Below, in pieces: positions 16,940 to 26,691 of a stretch of DNA of 64,000 nucleotides. The translations under genes were made by a program, and so were the position numbers. Source of the stretch: Legionella gratiana (GTDB lineage: Bacteria; Pseudomonadota; Gammaproteobacteria; Legionellales; Legionellaceae). Each line of letters starts with the position of its first letter. The first letter of the stretch is position 1. The notes below the pieces were generated by a model. It did not search any database, was not told where the DNA came from, and worked only from the letters and a program-made list of their open reading frames with translations. The stretch lies in assembly GCF_001467695.1 (NCBI RefSeq), contig NZ_LNYE01000004.1:31392-95391 (forward strand), written 5' to 3'.

Positions 16940-17704
16940 ATGAAACTATTATTCTTAGGAGCTGGTAGTGGTTTGGGAACGGATTCTAAAAATTTTCAAT
17001 CAAATATGCTTCTTCTCACTGATAAAGGTAAAAAATTATTAATAGATTGTGGCACGGATATTCGTTTTTCATTATCTCGAGCTCATTATATCTCTCATGA
17101 TATTGATGCAGTTTACATTAGTCATTTGCATGCTGATCACGTTGGTGGTTTAGAGTGGCTTGCATTTCAGCGTAAATTCGCTGTTCAGAGTGAAGCACCT
17201 CAGTTAATTATACATGAACACTTAGCTCATCCACTATGGAATAATAGTCTCAGTGGTGGTTTAAGAACACTTAATGAGAAAGAGGCTACATTGAATGATT
17301 TCTTTAGAGTAACTATTGTTAATGACGGTCAAATTTTTCAATGGGAAGGATTACAGCTGAATTTAATTAAAACAGTTCATATTCACTCTAATAAGAGATT
17401 AATACCTAGTTATGGTTTGTATATAAGGTATCGCGACAAAAATTTTTTTATCACTACTGACACACAATTTACACCGGATCGGTTTAAAAAATATTATCAT
17501 GAAGCATCATTGATTTTTCATGATTGTGAAACGCTGGAGGTCCCTAGTGGAGTGCATGCTCATTTTAATCAATTAGATACACTTATTCCTGAGATTAAAG
17601 CGAAGGTTTGGTTATATCACTATAATGATGGCAAACTACCTGATGCTGAGTCCCATGGTTTTCTTGGTTTTGTTCAATGTGGTCAAATAATCGAGCTTAA
17701 GTAA
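16940..17704 (+). CDS. Metallo-beta-lactamase-fold hydrolase
   Basis: This 254-residue cytosolic MBL-fold protein has the HxHxDH motif at residues 62-67 (HLHADH), TTDTQF carrying a later metal aspartate, HDCE, and a C-terminal LYHYND histidine. The N-terminal MKLLFLGAGSG strand resembles RNase Z-like and class II phosphodiesterase-like members. Substrate is unknown. It stands between a divergent nucleotidyl cyclase and a downstream diguanylate cyclase, so a nucleotide phosphodiesterase role is conceivable but unproven. Confidence 0.8.
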   Translation: MKLLFLGAGSGLGTDSKNFQSNMLLLTDKGKKLLIDCGTDIRFSLSRAHYISHDIDAVYISHLHADHVGGLEWLAFQRKFAVQSEAPQLIIHEHLAHPLWNNSLSGGLRTLNEKEATLNDFFRVTIVNDGQIFQWEGLQLNLIKTVHIHSNKRLIPSYGLYIRYRDKNFFITTDTQFTPDRFKKYYHEASLIFHDCETLEVPSGVHAHFNQLDTLIPEIKAKVWLYHYNDGKLPDAESHGFLGFVQCGQIIELK

Positions 17705-17754
17705 ATAATTGACTATAATTTAATTATTCTAAAAAGTTGTAATTGGTGCCCTAT

Positions 17755-18906
17755 ATGAAACAAAAAACTCAAAATAAAATAGACAAAGAGAGTTTTTTTG
17801 TATTATTGAAGGGAACATTAGTCTCTATTCCTTTTAATGTGATTGGCGCGGCCTTACTTAGTTTGGACTTTCTTTATCATAATGTGGCCAATCGTATCGT
17901 ATTTTCTTGGTTTGGAGCCATTTTATTTCTCAGCATAGGGCGTTTAATTTTCAATCGAGTAGTAATTGTAAAAAAGTATTATCAGACCCATTTTGATTTA
18001 ACTCTTTTTCTTTTTCTTGTATTTATTTTTGTGACTGGTTTAACTTGGAGCGCTGCATTTTTTATATTTTTACCCATCACAAATAGCACACAACAAGCCA
18101 TTCTTGCTCTTGTACTAGGAGGTTTGTCAGCAGGTGCGATTGCTTCATTAGCAATCTATCTTGCTGCTTTTTATGCTTATGTATTACCTATGCTTGTACC
18201 AATCATTATTTATAACCTTTATTTGTTGCAACCAGATAAAGTAATCACTGGAATTTTATATTCCATGTTTTTGATTATGGTGTGCATCACGGCAAGAGTA
18301 AGTTCTGGGTTGCTGCATACTACATTCAAGCTAGGTAGGGAAAAGGATATTTTAATTAAAGAATTAAAACTTTCTAACCTCAAGCTGGAAAAATCTATTG
18401 AAGAGGCTAGAGCTATGTCCATTACTGATTCGTTGACTGGTTTATATAATAGACGCTATTTTGATATGATTTTTCATAATGAATTCAAAAAGGCACAACG
18501 CAATCAGTATGCTATAAATTTGGTGCTTATTGATATCGATAATTTTAAATACATCAATGATACTTTTGGTCATCCCTCTGGAGATGACTTTTTGATTTAT
18601 GTTGCAAATTCACTAAAAATATCTGCAAAACGAGCAAATGATATTGTTTTTCGTTTAGGTGGAGATGAATTTGCTTTAATTTTATCAAATATGCGCCCTA
18701 CTGAGGTCCTGCTTTTTTGTGATGCGTTACAACAAAGATTTAGCAATAACAATCAGTATACAAATGTTACCATGAGTATGGGAATTATCAGTATTGCTTC
18801 ATTTCATTCGTTGGATCTGCAAACAGTGATTTCCGCTGCAGACCAAACATTGTATCAGGCTAAAAAAGATGGAAAAAATAAAATTATTGCAAAAGTGATT
18901 AATTGA
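17755..18906 (+). CDS. Membrane diguanylate cyclase (GGDEF)
   Basis: From the ATG at 17755 the protein has 383 residues. The first 190 form about five or six hydrophobic segments, followed by a short coiled linker and a GGDEF domain starting at SITDSLTGLYNRRYFD. The active-site GGDEF is intact (about 302-306) and an inhibitory RxxD I-site (RAND) lies exactly five residues before it, so it should make c-di-GMP with product inhibition. No EAL domain is present. The GTG/TTG codons upstream give only four extra residues and no better ribosome site. Confidence 0.9.
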   Translation: MKQKTQNKIDKESFFVLLKGTLVSIPFNVIGAALLSLDFLYHNVANRIVFSWFGAILFLSIGRLIFNRVVIVKKYYQTHFDLTLFLFLVFIFVTGLTWSAAFFIFLPITNSTQQAILALVLGGLSAGAIASLAIYLAAFYAYVLPMLVPIIIYNLYLLQPDKVITGILYSMFLIMVCITARVSSGLLHTTFKLGREKDILIKELKLSNLKLEKSIEEARAMSITDSLTGLYNRRYFDMIFHNEFKKAQRNQYAINLVLIDIDNFKYINDTFGHPSGDDFLIYVANSLKISAKRANDIVFRLGGDEFALILSNMRPTEVLLFCDALQQRFSNNNQYTNVTMSMGIISIASFHSLDLQTVISAADQTLYQAKKDGKNKIIAKVIN

Positions 18907-18949
18907 TAATTTTTATTTCATTTTATTCTTAAAATTTGGTCTGTTTCAT

Positions 18950-18958
18950 TGTTATAAT
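18950..18958 (+). promoter_or_regulatory. Extended -10 promoter for the first RND operon
   Basis: TGTTATAAT at 18950-18958 is an extended -10 element located 33 nt before the pump ATG at 18991. No convincing -35 hexamer is seen at the standard distance. Confidence 0.45.
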
Positions 18959-18990
18959 GCCTTCTCCTTTCATTAGTGGTATGGATAGTT

Positions 18991-21900
18991 ATGTGGATTG
19001 TATGGATTGCACTCTCGCGACCTTACACGTTTATTGTAATGGCTCTTATGCTTCTTATTATTGGGCCTTTAGCAATTATGCGTACTCCCACGGATATTTT
19101 TCCTGATATTGATATTCCAGTTGTTAGTGTAGTGTGGACTTTCACCGGATTACCGCCTGATGAAATGAGCGCGCGTATTACCTATGTTTTTGAACGTGCG
19201 GTAACTACTACGGTTAACGATATTGAACATATTGACTCTGAATCACTCAATGGGGTGAGCGTTGTAAAATTATTCTTTCAAAAGGGCGTAAATGTGGATA
19301 TGGCTCTGAGCCAAGTCACTGCAATCTCACAAACCATATTAAGAAACTTGCCGCCAGGGACTTTACCTCCGTTAATTTTAAGCTATAAAGCGTCAACTAT
19401 CCCTGTGTTACAACTTGTGCTATCGAGTCCAACTCTTCCTGAGCAGAAGTTAAATGATTTAGGAACTAACTTTATTCGTCCTCAGCTTGCAACCGTTCAA
19501 GGAGCGTCATTACCTTATCCTTATGGTGGAAAGGTCCGGCAAATTATGGTTTATCTTGATATGCAAGCAATGCAAACCTATGGTATTTCGCCACAAGAAG
19601 TGAATCAAGCAATACTTGCACAAAACCTTATTATTCCTGCTGGTACGGAAAAAATAGGTCAATATGAATATGTGGTTAAACTCAATAGTAGTCCCATTAA
19701 TGCGGTTGAATTAAATGATGTGCCTGTTAAAACAACGCCAGGTCGAGTATTGTATGTGCGTGATATAGGTCATGTACTTGACGGATTTGCACCACAAACA
19801 AATATTGTCAGAGTAGATGGACGTCGCGCGGTAATGATGTCCGTAGAAAAAACTGGAAGCGCATCAACTTTGGATATTGTACACCGTGTTAAGAACTTAA
19901 TCCCTAAGATAAAAGATATGATGCCTAAGGCGCTTAACTTATCTTATTTTGGGGATCAATCGATATTTGTCACGGCAGCAATTCATGGAGTAATTACAGA
20001 AGGAGCGATCGCTGCTGCATTAACTGCGTTAATGATCCTTCTCTTTTTGGGTAGTGTACGGAGTACTTTGATTATCACCTTGTCTATTCCTTTATCCATT
20101 ATTACATCGTTAACCGTTCTTTCTGCACTAGGCGAAACAATTAATATTATGACCTTGGGAGGCTTAGCTCTCGCAGTGGGCATTTTAGTTGATGATGCTA
20201 CAGTAGCCATTGAAAACATTAATTGGAATTTAGAACAAGGAAAAGAAGTAGAGCAAGCGATTCTTGATGGAGCAAAACAAATAGCGATACCTGCTCTTGT
20301 CTCAACTTTATGTATTTGTATCGTTTTTGTCCCCATGTTTTTTCTGGGAGGGGTTGCACAATACTTATTTGTACCCTTAGCGGAGGCGGTAATTTTTGCG
20401 ATGCTCATGTCTTATATATTATCACGTACCTTAGTGGCCACTTTAGCGAAATATTGGTTGCGCCGGCATGAATATGAAGCTGAAAATGGAAAAAAGAAAA
20501 ATTTACTAGCTCGTGTGCATGGGAAATTTGAGGAGAAATTTGTCCGCTTACGCTCACGGTATCTTGAGGCACTCTCTTGGTCATTAAATAATGCTAAAGC
20601 TTTTATTGTCTGTTTTTTGGGGGTTGTGGGTATTTCAATACTCTTGTTAGGGCCATGGTTAGGTTCAAATTTCTTTCCTAGCGTGGATGCCGGACAAATG
20701 AAATTGCATATTAGTGCTCCCACAGGGACACGAGTAGAAGAAACAGCAAAGATTGTTGATGATATTGAAAGACTTATTCGCAAAGTAATTTCTCCTAAAG
20801 ACTTGGATAGTATTGTTGATAATATAGGATTACCTACAAGTGGAATTAATTTGTCTTACAGTAATTCGGCTACAAATGGACCAGAAGATGCCGATATTTT
20901 AATTTCTTTGAAAGAAGGGCATCGACCTAGCTCTGATTATCAGCGTGAACTCAGAGTCGTTTTACGAGATCATTTTCCAGCGGTGACTTTTTCCTTTTTA
21001 CCGGCAGATATTGTTAATCAAATTATTAATTTTGGCTTACCCTCTCCGATTAACATTCAGGTGATTGGTTTAAAGAAAGAAGAGAATATGAATTATGCTA
21101 ATAAATTATTAAGGGAATTAAAATTAATACCCGGTCTCGTTGATGGACGGATAAGACAAAAAAATAATTATCCTGAGTTTTTTGTTGCTGTTGATCGGAG
21201 TTTGGCACGCGAAGTTGGGTTTACTCAGCAAGATATTGCTTCTGATTTGTTATTGGCGTTGTCAGGTAGTTTTCAAACGACACCTACCTTCTGGCTCGAT
21301 ACGAAAACCGGAGTTTCTTATCCTGTGGTAACTCAGGCGCCACAATATGTGATGAGCTCATTAAATGATTTGAATAATGTGCCTATTGGAACTTTAAGCT
21401 CGCCAAGTCAACTGCAAATTTTAGGTGCTTTATCCACCGTGAAACGTACATGGACTCCAGCAGTTGAGTCTCATTACGATGTTCAGCCGGTGATTGATAT
21501 TTTTGCAACAACACAAGATAGAGATTTAGGAGGAGTCACAAAAGACATTGAACGCGTTATCGAGCAAACTAAAAAAGATGTTCCTAAAGGATCCTCTGTA
21601 GTCGTTCGTGGCCAAATTGATACCAAACAACATGCATTCAGTGGACTTTATTGGGGATTGGCTTTCTCGATTTTACTTGTTTATTTATTGATTGTTATCA
21701 ATTTTCAATCTTGGACTGATCCGTTCATCATTATTACTGCCTTACCTGCTGCAATTGCTGGAATTACCTGGATGCTATTCCTGACTCATACCTCCATAAG
21801 TGTGCCTGCTTTGACCGGAGCAATTATGTGTATGGGGGTGGCAACGGCAAATAGTATTCTTATTATCAGCTTTGCTAGAGATCATCTAGCATCTGAAAAT

Positions 21901-22164
21901 AACCCAATGAAAGCTGCTCTTGAGGCAGGACTGACACGTTTAAGACCGGTGATGATGACTGCTTTAGCGATGATCATTGGTATGTGTCCGATGGCCTTAG
22001 GTTTAGGCGACGGAGGGGAGCAGAATGCTCCATTGGGGAGAGCTGTAATTGGTGGGCTATCCTTTGCTACTATAGCCACACTCTTTTTTGTCCCCTCTGT
22101 TTTTTATGTGATTCATGAGCGGAAATTGAAGAAGAAACAAAAACAAGGGAAAGAGCATGCTTAA
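18991..22164 (+). CDS. RND efflux pump permease
   Basis: This protein of about 1057 residues is an AcrB/MexB-superfamily inner-membrane pump. The ATG at 18991 gives the family start MWIVWIALSRPYTFIVMA; an upstream GTG at 18976 adds five residues. Twelve TM segments and two large periplasmic loops are visible. The proton-relay Asp401-Asp402 lie in TM4 (ILVDDATVAIENI). It is first in an operon with an adaptor (8-bp overlap) and an outer membrane factor. The substrate is unknown; the subfamily beginning VVWTFTGLPPDEM is common in proteobacteria as a multidrug-type transporter. Confidence 0.92.
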   Translation: MWIVWIALSRPYTFIVMALMLLIIGPLAIMRTPTDIFPDIDIPVVSVVWTFTGLPPDEMSARITYVFERAVTTTVNDIEHIDSESLNGVSVVKLFFQKGVNVDMALSQVTAISQTILRNLPPGTLPPLILSYKASTIPVLQLVLSSPTLPEQKLNDLGTNFIRPQLATVQGASLPYPYGGKVRQIMVYLDMQAMQTYGISPQEVNQAILAQNLIIPAGTEKIGQYEYVVKLNSSPINAVELNDVPVKTTPGRVLYVRDIGHVLDGFAPQTNIVRVDGRRAVMMSVEKTGSASTLDIVHRVKNLIPKIKDMMPKALNLSYFGDQSIFVTAAIHGVITEGAIAAALTALMILLFLGSVRSTLIITLSIPLSIITSLTVLSALGETINIMTLGGLALAVGILVDDATVAIENINWNLEQGKEVEQAILDGAKQIAIPALVSTLCICIVFVPMFFLGGVAQYLFVPLAEAVIFAMLMSYILSRTLVATLAKYWLRRHEYEAENGKKKNLLARVHGKFEEKFVRLRSRYLEALSWSLNNAKAFIVCFLGVVGISILLLGPWLGSNFFPSVDAGQMKLHISAPTGTRVEETAKIVDDIERLIRKVISPKDLDSIVDNIGLPTSGINLSYSNSATNGPEDADILISLKEGHRPSSDYQRELRVVLRDHFPAVTFSFLPADIVNQIINFGLPSPINIQVIGLKKEENMNYANKLLRELKLIPGLVDGRIRQKNNYPEFFVAVDRSLAREVGFTQQDIASDLLLALSGSFQTTPTFWLDTKTGVSYPVVTQAPQYVMSSLNDLNNVPIGTLSSPSQLQILGALSTVKRTWTPAVESHYDVQPVIDIFATTQDRDLGGVTKDIERVIEQTKKDVPKGSSVVVRGQIDTKQHAFSGLYWGLAFSILLVYLLIVINFQSWTDPFIIITALPAAIAGITWMLFLTHTSISVPALTGAIMCMGVATANSILIISFARDHLASENNPMKAALEAGLTRLRPVMMTALAMIIGMCPMALGLGDGGEQNAPLGRAVIGGLSFATIATLFFVPSVFYVIHERKLKKKQKQGKEHA

Positions 22165-23302
22165 ACGAATTCAAACTCATTTGCAAAACCCCAAGCATAG
22201 GCGACTTCTTATCGGACTTTCTGTGTTTTTAATTATTCTCCTCATTATCTTTCTCACGCGTATTTCTGCAGCCATTCGTTTGCGCAATGAAACCATAGCT
22301 AACGCTGTTCCTGTAGTAAAAGTAATAACAGCACAACAAGAAAAGGGCGTTGATCGCATCATTCTACCAGGCAATGTGCAGGCATGGCATAATTCTCCTA
22401 TTTATGCACGCACAAATGGATATGTTAAAAAATGGTATGTGGATATTGGAAGTCGTGTGAAAAAAGGTGATCTACTCGCTGTTATAGAAACCCCCGAACT
22501 GGATGCACAAGAGCGCCAGGCAAGGGCTGATTTAAAATCAGCAATTGCCAATAATAAATTAGCACAAATTACGGCTAAGCGTTGGCGTAATCTCCTGAAA
22601 ACAGAATCCGTATCAAAACAAGAGACCGACGAGAAGGTGCTGAATGCTGCTGCGCTTGATGCTGCGGTTTTTGCTTCCCAGGCTAATCTACAACGCTTAC
22701 AAGCGTTAGTCGGTTTTGAACGTGTTATCGCTCCATTCGATGGAGTTATTACAGATCGCGCTACGGATATAGGTGATTTAATTGACTCGGGAAGTAGTTC
22801 CTCACTTCCACCTTTATTTCGCATTGCACAAACCAGTCCTTTGCGTATTTATGTAAAAATTCCGCAATATTATTCTACCCGGATTAAACCCAATATGACG
22901 GTCAAGCTGCATTTTACAGAGCATCCAAAGCAGACATTCACTGCTAAATTATATCAAACGGCTCATGCTATTGATCCTAAAACGCGTACTTTACTGGCTC
23001 AGTTTACTACGCCAAACAAAAGTGGAGAGCTATTACCTGGTGGCTATACAGAGGTCTGGTTTACTTTGGATATTCCACCAAAAACAGTGATGCTACCGGT
23101 TAATACTTTATTGTTTCGTGCTCAGGGCTTACAGGTGGCTGCTTTAGATAAAAACAATAAAGTTGTATTAAAGTCAATTACTGTTCGTCGTGATTTTGGC
23201 TCGAAGATTGAAATTGCCACAGGCGTTCTGCCAGGTGATCGGATTATATTAAATCCTTCGGATGGTATTACCAATGGAGAAACAGTACGGGTTGTTTCAT
23301 GA
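22157..23302 (+). CDS. RND periplasmic adaptor (HlyD/AcrA family)
   Basis: This 381-residue membrane-fusion protein has one N-terminal TM segment (about residues 17-36). A lipoyl half-motif (YVKKWYVDIGSRVKKGDLLAVIETPEL), a helical hairpin (about 110-175) and the second lipoyl half (FERVIAPFDGVITDRATDIGDLI) follow, then beta-barrel and membrane-proximal domains. It bridges the pump and the outer membrane channel. It overlaps the upstream pump gene by 8 bp and the downstream gene by 4 bp, so the three are translationally coupled. Confidence 0.92.
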   Translation: MLKRIQTHLQNPKHRRLLIGLSVFLIILLIIFLTRISAAIRLRNETIANAVPVVKVITAQQEKGVDRIILPGNVQAWHNSPIYARTNGYVKKWYVDIGSRVKKGDLLAVIETPELDAQERQARADLKSAIANNKLAQITAKRWRNLLKTESVSKQETDEKVLNAAALDAAVFASQANLQRLQALVGFERVIAPFDGVITDRATDIGDLIDSGSSSSLPPLFRIAQTSPLRIYVKIPQYYSTRIKPNMTVKLHFTEHPKQTFTAKLYQTAHAIDPKTRTLLAQFTTPNKSGELLPGGYTEVWFTLDIPPKTVMLPVNTLLFRAQGLQVAALDKNNKVVLKSITVRRDFGSKIEIATGVLPGDRIILNPSDGITNGETVRVVS

Positions 23303-24795
23303 ATAGATTTATTAGTCTAGGTATATTTATTTTTACATTGGCAGGTTGTTCGTTAGCACCAAATTATCAGCGTCCTGCGATGCCCATTCCAGAGCATTTC
23401 AAAGAGCCAGGGCAATGGATAGAAATTAAATCAACACCCCGACTTGTTGCCCCGGATGGTTGGTGGGAGGCTTTCCACGATCCTGTTTTAAATGATTTAC
23501 AAACACAACTTAAAGTAGCAAACCAAGATTTAAAATTAGCTTATGCTCGGTTTCAAGAAGCAGTTTCTCTAGTTCAAGTGGCTCGCTCCAATTTTTATCC
23601 TACGATTCAAGGCTTATTGAACGGTAATAGAGAGCAAACGTCACAAACTATAGCAAATGCTGCTTCTAAGCCTCTTTTTAATAACGCTTTATTGGGTGGT
23701 TATCTCACTTATGAAGTTGATGCTTGGGGAAGTATTCGTAATTTAGTAAAAGCAAGTGAAAGTCTTGCTCAGGCAAGTGCTTCTGATATGGCTTCAGTTC
23801 GTTTGAGTTTACAGGCAGAACTTACAAATAATTATTTTGCGTTACGAGGGGCTGATGAAGCACAACGTATCTTGGATACTACGGTTATAGCTTATCAAAA
23901 AGCACTTTATTTGACAAAATATCGATTTCAAGGAGGAGTTGCGCCTATTGCTAGTGTTGATGAGGCTGAAACGCAATTAGAAAATGCAAAAACGTTAGCC
24001 GCTGACAACCGATTAAAACGAGCTCAGTTAGAACATGCAATTGCGGTTTTAGTCGGACAAATTCCGAGCAATTTTTCATTAGCTCCAGGCAAACTACCCA
24101 GGAGTTTTCTTGCAATTGGTCCTAATTTACCTTCAACTCTTTTAGAACGTAGACCCGATATTGTGGCAGCAGAATCCCGCGTACAAGCTGCGAATGCAAA
24201 TATTGGTGTCGCGCGCGCAGCTTTTTTTCCCGTGATTAATTTAACGGGAACAGGGGGTTTTCAAAGTCAGAGTTTGTCAAATCTGTTTTCGAAGCCCAGT
24301 CTCTTTTGGTCTCTTGGACCTTTTAGTTTATTAACGTTATCCCAACCTTTAGTCCAGCAAGTGATCTTTGATGGTGGTCGTTTACGTGGATTATTAAATC
24401 AAGCTAAAGCCCAGTACTTTGAAACAGTAGCACAGTATCGGCAAACGGTACTTACTGCATTCCAAGATGTAGAAGATAGTCTTATTGCCATTCACCAGTT
24501 AGATAAAGAAATTCACACTCAAACAGCGGCAACTTATGCTGCCAAAAGAGCCTGGAATCAAGGGATATATCGATATAAAGGTGGGTTAGTTACTTTTCTG
24601 CAAGTAGTGGTTGTGGAGAATATAGCATTACAATCAGAACTTTCATTGGTCAATATACGTACGCGTCGCCAAGTTGCCAGTGTGCAATTAATTAAAGCTC
24701 TAGGGGGTGGTTGGTCTTTGGATATGGGACAAAGAAGAACCATTCCAACTCATACAAACAAAACCGATTCTAATCAAAATAAGAACGAAAATTGA
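23299..24795 (+). CDS. Outer membrane efflux lipoprotein (NodT/OprM family)
   Basis: This 498-residue TolC-like channel has a lipobox at Cys17 (LAGCSLAPNYQRP) followed by the two repeated coiled domains typical of OprM/NodT proteins. The ERRPDIVAAESRVQAANANIG block marks the second repeat. The tail after about residue 475 is polar and asparagine-rich. It completes the tripartite system as the third gene. A weak 5-bp hairpin follows the stop. Confidence 0.92.
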   Translation: MNRFISLGIFIFTLAGCSLAPNYQRPAMPIPEHFKEPGQWIEIKSTPRLVAPDGWWEAFHDPVLNDLQTQLKVANQDLKLAYARFQEAVSLVQVARSNFYPTIQGLLNGNREQTSQTIANAASKPLFNNALLGGYLTYEVDAWGSIRNLVKASESLAQASASDMASVRLSLQAELTNNYFALRGADEAQRILDTTVIAYQKALYLTKYRFQGGVAPIASVDEAETQLENAKTLAADNRLKRAQLEHAIAVLVGQIPSNFSLAPGKLPRSFLAIGPNLPSTLLERRPDIVAAESRVQAANANIGVARAAFFPVINLTGTGGFQSQSLSNLFSKPSLFWSLGPFSLLTLSQPLVQQVIFDGGRLRGLLNQAKAQYFETVAQYRQTVLTAFQDVEDSLIAIHQLDKEIHTQTAATYAAKRAWNQGIYRYKGGLVTFLQVVVVENIALQSELSLVNIRTRRQVASVQLIKALGGGWSLDMGQRRTIPTHTNKTDSNQNKNEN

Positions 24796-24821
24796 TTGTG
24801 CTAATCCTTTTTTATCCCCTT

Positions 24822-24835
24822 GAAGGTGATCCTTC
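24822..24835 (+). terminator. Weak terminator-like hairpin after the first RND operon
   Basis: GAAGG and CCTTC form a 5-bp stem with a TGAT loop, followed by GATTCTTTTATT. It is short, so termination here is only possible. Confidence 0.3.
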
Positions 24836-24844
24836 GATTCTTTT

Positions 24845-24864
24845 ATTAAATAAACATTAACAAT
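24845..24864 (+). promoter_or_regulatory. Weak candidate PmrA box upstream of the M91-like gene
   Basis: ATTAAATAA and ATTAACAAT carry TTAA cores 11 bp apart, followed 7 nt later by AATAAC. The geometry matches the two better boxes in the window, but the half-sites are poor and the region is AT-rich. Confidence 0.2.
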
Positions 24865-24968
24865 TCAGAACAATAACCGAAGAGGGTATTTGGTATTGTC
24901 TTATCCATTTAATAAAGCATTCATCCTGTTTATTTAAAATGAAATAAAGAGACAATAGAACATGGTTC

Positions 24969-26678
24969 ATGATGACTACTGTAAGCCAAATTCAAAAGAT
25001 AACAAAACAATTACCACTGTATCAAGTACATCTCGATGGTAGTTTACAATCTAAACTTGCTAAAGTGCGTATCCGTAATGAGGAGGATCCACTAAAGCTC
25101 ATTGCAGTAGTGGGTGATTTACAACATGCTGCGTATAAAGCGATAGAAGAACAATATGCTAAATTTGATCCTAAGGCAAGTAAAGACGAACAGATTAAAT
25201 TTTATAAAAATATAATCCATATTAAAGCTCAATTGAGAGAGTTGGAATTTGTACATTTGGAATTAACAAAAGAATTAAATGAAAAAAAACTTATCTATGT
25301 TAAAAATGAAGAATCAATTTCACTTAATGAAAAATATATTTTAGATGGACTCAAAGAAAAAACACCAAAAGAAATCGTACGAGAAAATTATTATCAATTA
25401 TTGGAAAAAATAGGCGAAAATAAGAAATTAAAAGAAAGTGATCGAGCATTTATTAATTCACTTCTCATGCAAATAATCGCCAAGCCAGAAGGCCAAAATT
25501 TGATTGTTAAGCTCAATTGGTTGTTAGAAACAAAAGCCGCAAAACTAAATATGGCCCCCAGCCAAGAGTTTGGATGTTCCTCATCATTAGCTGGAGCAGC
25601 AAAAGAACGTCTGGATTATTTAGATAGTTCATTAGATGAATCTTCATTAAAAAATATAATAAAAAAAGCAACAATGACCTCAGAAGGTACAAAAGATGTC
25701 TCAGTTCTTATGGATATGAATTATCTCAAATCCATGGCATTTTTAAATACTGAGTCGTATGCATCTCCTGAAGTCGGATTAACTGATCTTGGACCACCAT
25801 TTATTTTATTAGCTCATGAGCTAATTCATGCTACTCATAATGTAACAGGAAGTGCACGAGGGAATTTTAATTCATTTTATGAAGGGATTGATAAAACCGA
25901 TGATTATTTGCTAGGACTGCTTTATCCAAAGGAAAGTGAAAAAAAAGTAGGTGATGCAGCAGAAGAATACTGGACCATTGAGGCGGGTCAACTCTGTGAA
26001 AATAGCTTGCGCCGAGAGCATGGATTTTCAGACCGAACGGGCCATGTATCTGCAGAACCGGGAAATGACGCTATCCGTGACTTGTACCATATTGGACTCG
26101 CTCGAAATTATGATCCTGATATGTTAGAGAAATTAGAGGCGCACTTTAACGCACAGCAGAAACGGTCGCCAGAGGAGCTAGAAAAAATTGATGAAGAGGA
26201 TAATGACGTTAAAAATATATTGAAAATAGAGAAGTTTCAATTACAAATCTGTTCGGTACCAGATGTTATCCATGAACTGAAAAGAATGTCTCGTTCTGTA
26301 GATCGTTATAATAAAATTTTTGACAAATGGAAAAATGATGCCCCAGTACGAGAACACTTTTCACCCGAAGAAAATTGGATGTCGTTATTAACCACACTCC
26401 CAATTACTCTCACTAAAACTTTAATGGCGGTGTGTTCTTTAAATCAATCTGGATTAAGTCAAGATGAAAACATACAGTTGTGGAAAAATGCTCTTTCCGA
26501 AATGGAAGTCGATCCTGAAGATCTACAAAAAATAATTAACAGTTTACAAACTTTAGAGCGTGCTTTCAGTTCTTGTATGCCAGCAGATTTTAAAAATGAT
26601 CATATGGCATCAATAAGTTGTTTTAGAGAGGTATTGGAAGAGCATACGGCTTCATTGCAACATTCTTTTACCGTGTAG
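24969..26678 (+). CDS. Putative effector with M91-like zinc metallopeptidase motif
   Basis: This 569-residue soluble protein has no signal peptide. HExxH is present as His283-Glu284-Leu-Ile-His287 (LLAHELIHATHNVTG). About 45 residues later comes AAEEYWTIEAGQLCENSLRREHGFSDRTGH when read in two parts (AAEEYWTIEAGQ, then LCENSLRREHGFSDRTGH). This EE...T...G...EN.LR..G..R.GH pattern matches peptidase family M91, the NleD-type effector proteases. The first 200 residues are helical and the last 170 acidic and helical. It is followed 13 bp later by a second putative effector with a Cys-His-Asp pattern. The family call is from motif memory; catalysis and host targets are unknown. Confidence 0.75.
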   Translation: MMTTVSQIQKITKQLPLYQVHLDGSLQSKLAKVRIRNEEDPLKLIAVVGDLQHAAYKAIEEQYAKFDPKASKDEQIKFYKNIIHIKAQLRELEFVHLELTKELNEKKLIYVKNEESISLNEKYILDGLKEKTPKEIVRENYYQLLEKIGENKKLKESDRAFINSLLMQIIAKPEGQNLIVKLNWLLETKAAKLNMAPSQEFGCSSSLAGAAKERLDYLDSSLDESSLKNIIKKATMTSEGTKDVSVLMDMNYLKSMAFLNTESYASPEVGLTDLGPPFILLAHELIHATHNVTGSARGNFNSFYEGIDKTDDYLLGLLYPKESEKKVGDAAEEYWTIEAGQLCENSLRREHGFSDRTGHVSAEPGNDAIRDLYHIGLARNYDPDMLEKLEAHFNAQQKRSPEELEKIDEEDNDVKNILKIEKFQLQICSVPDVIHELKRMSRSVDRYNKIFDKWKNDAPVREHFSPEENWMSLLTTLPITLTKTLMAVCSLNQSGLSQDENIQLWKNALSEMEVDPEDLQKIINSLQTLERAFSSCMPADFKNDHMASISCFREVLEEHTASLQHSFTV

Positions 26679-26691
26679 CAGAGGGGTATTT

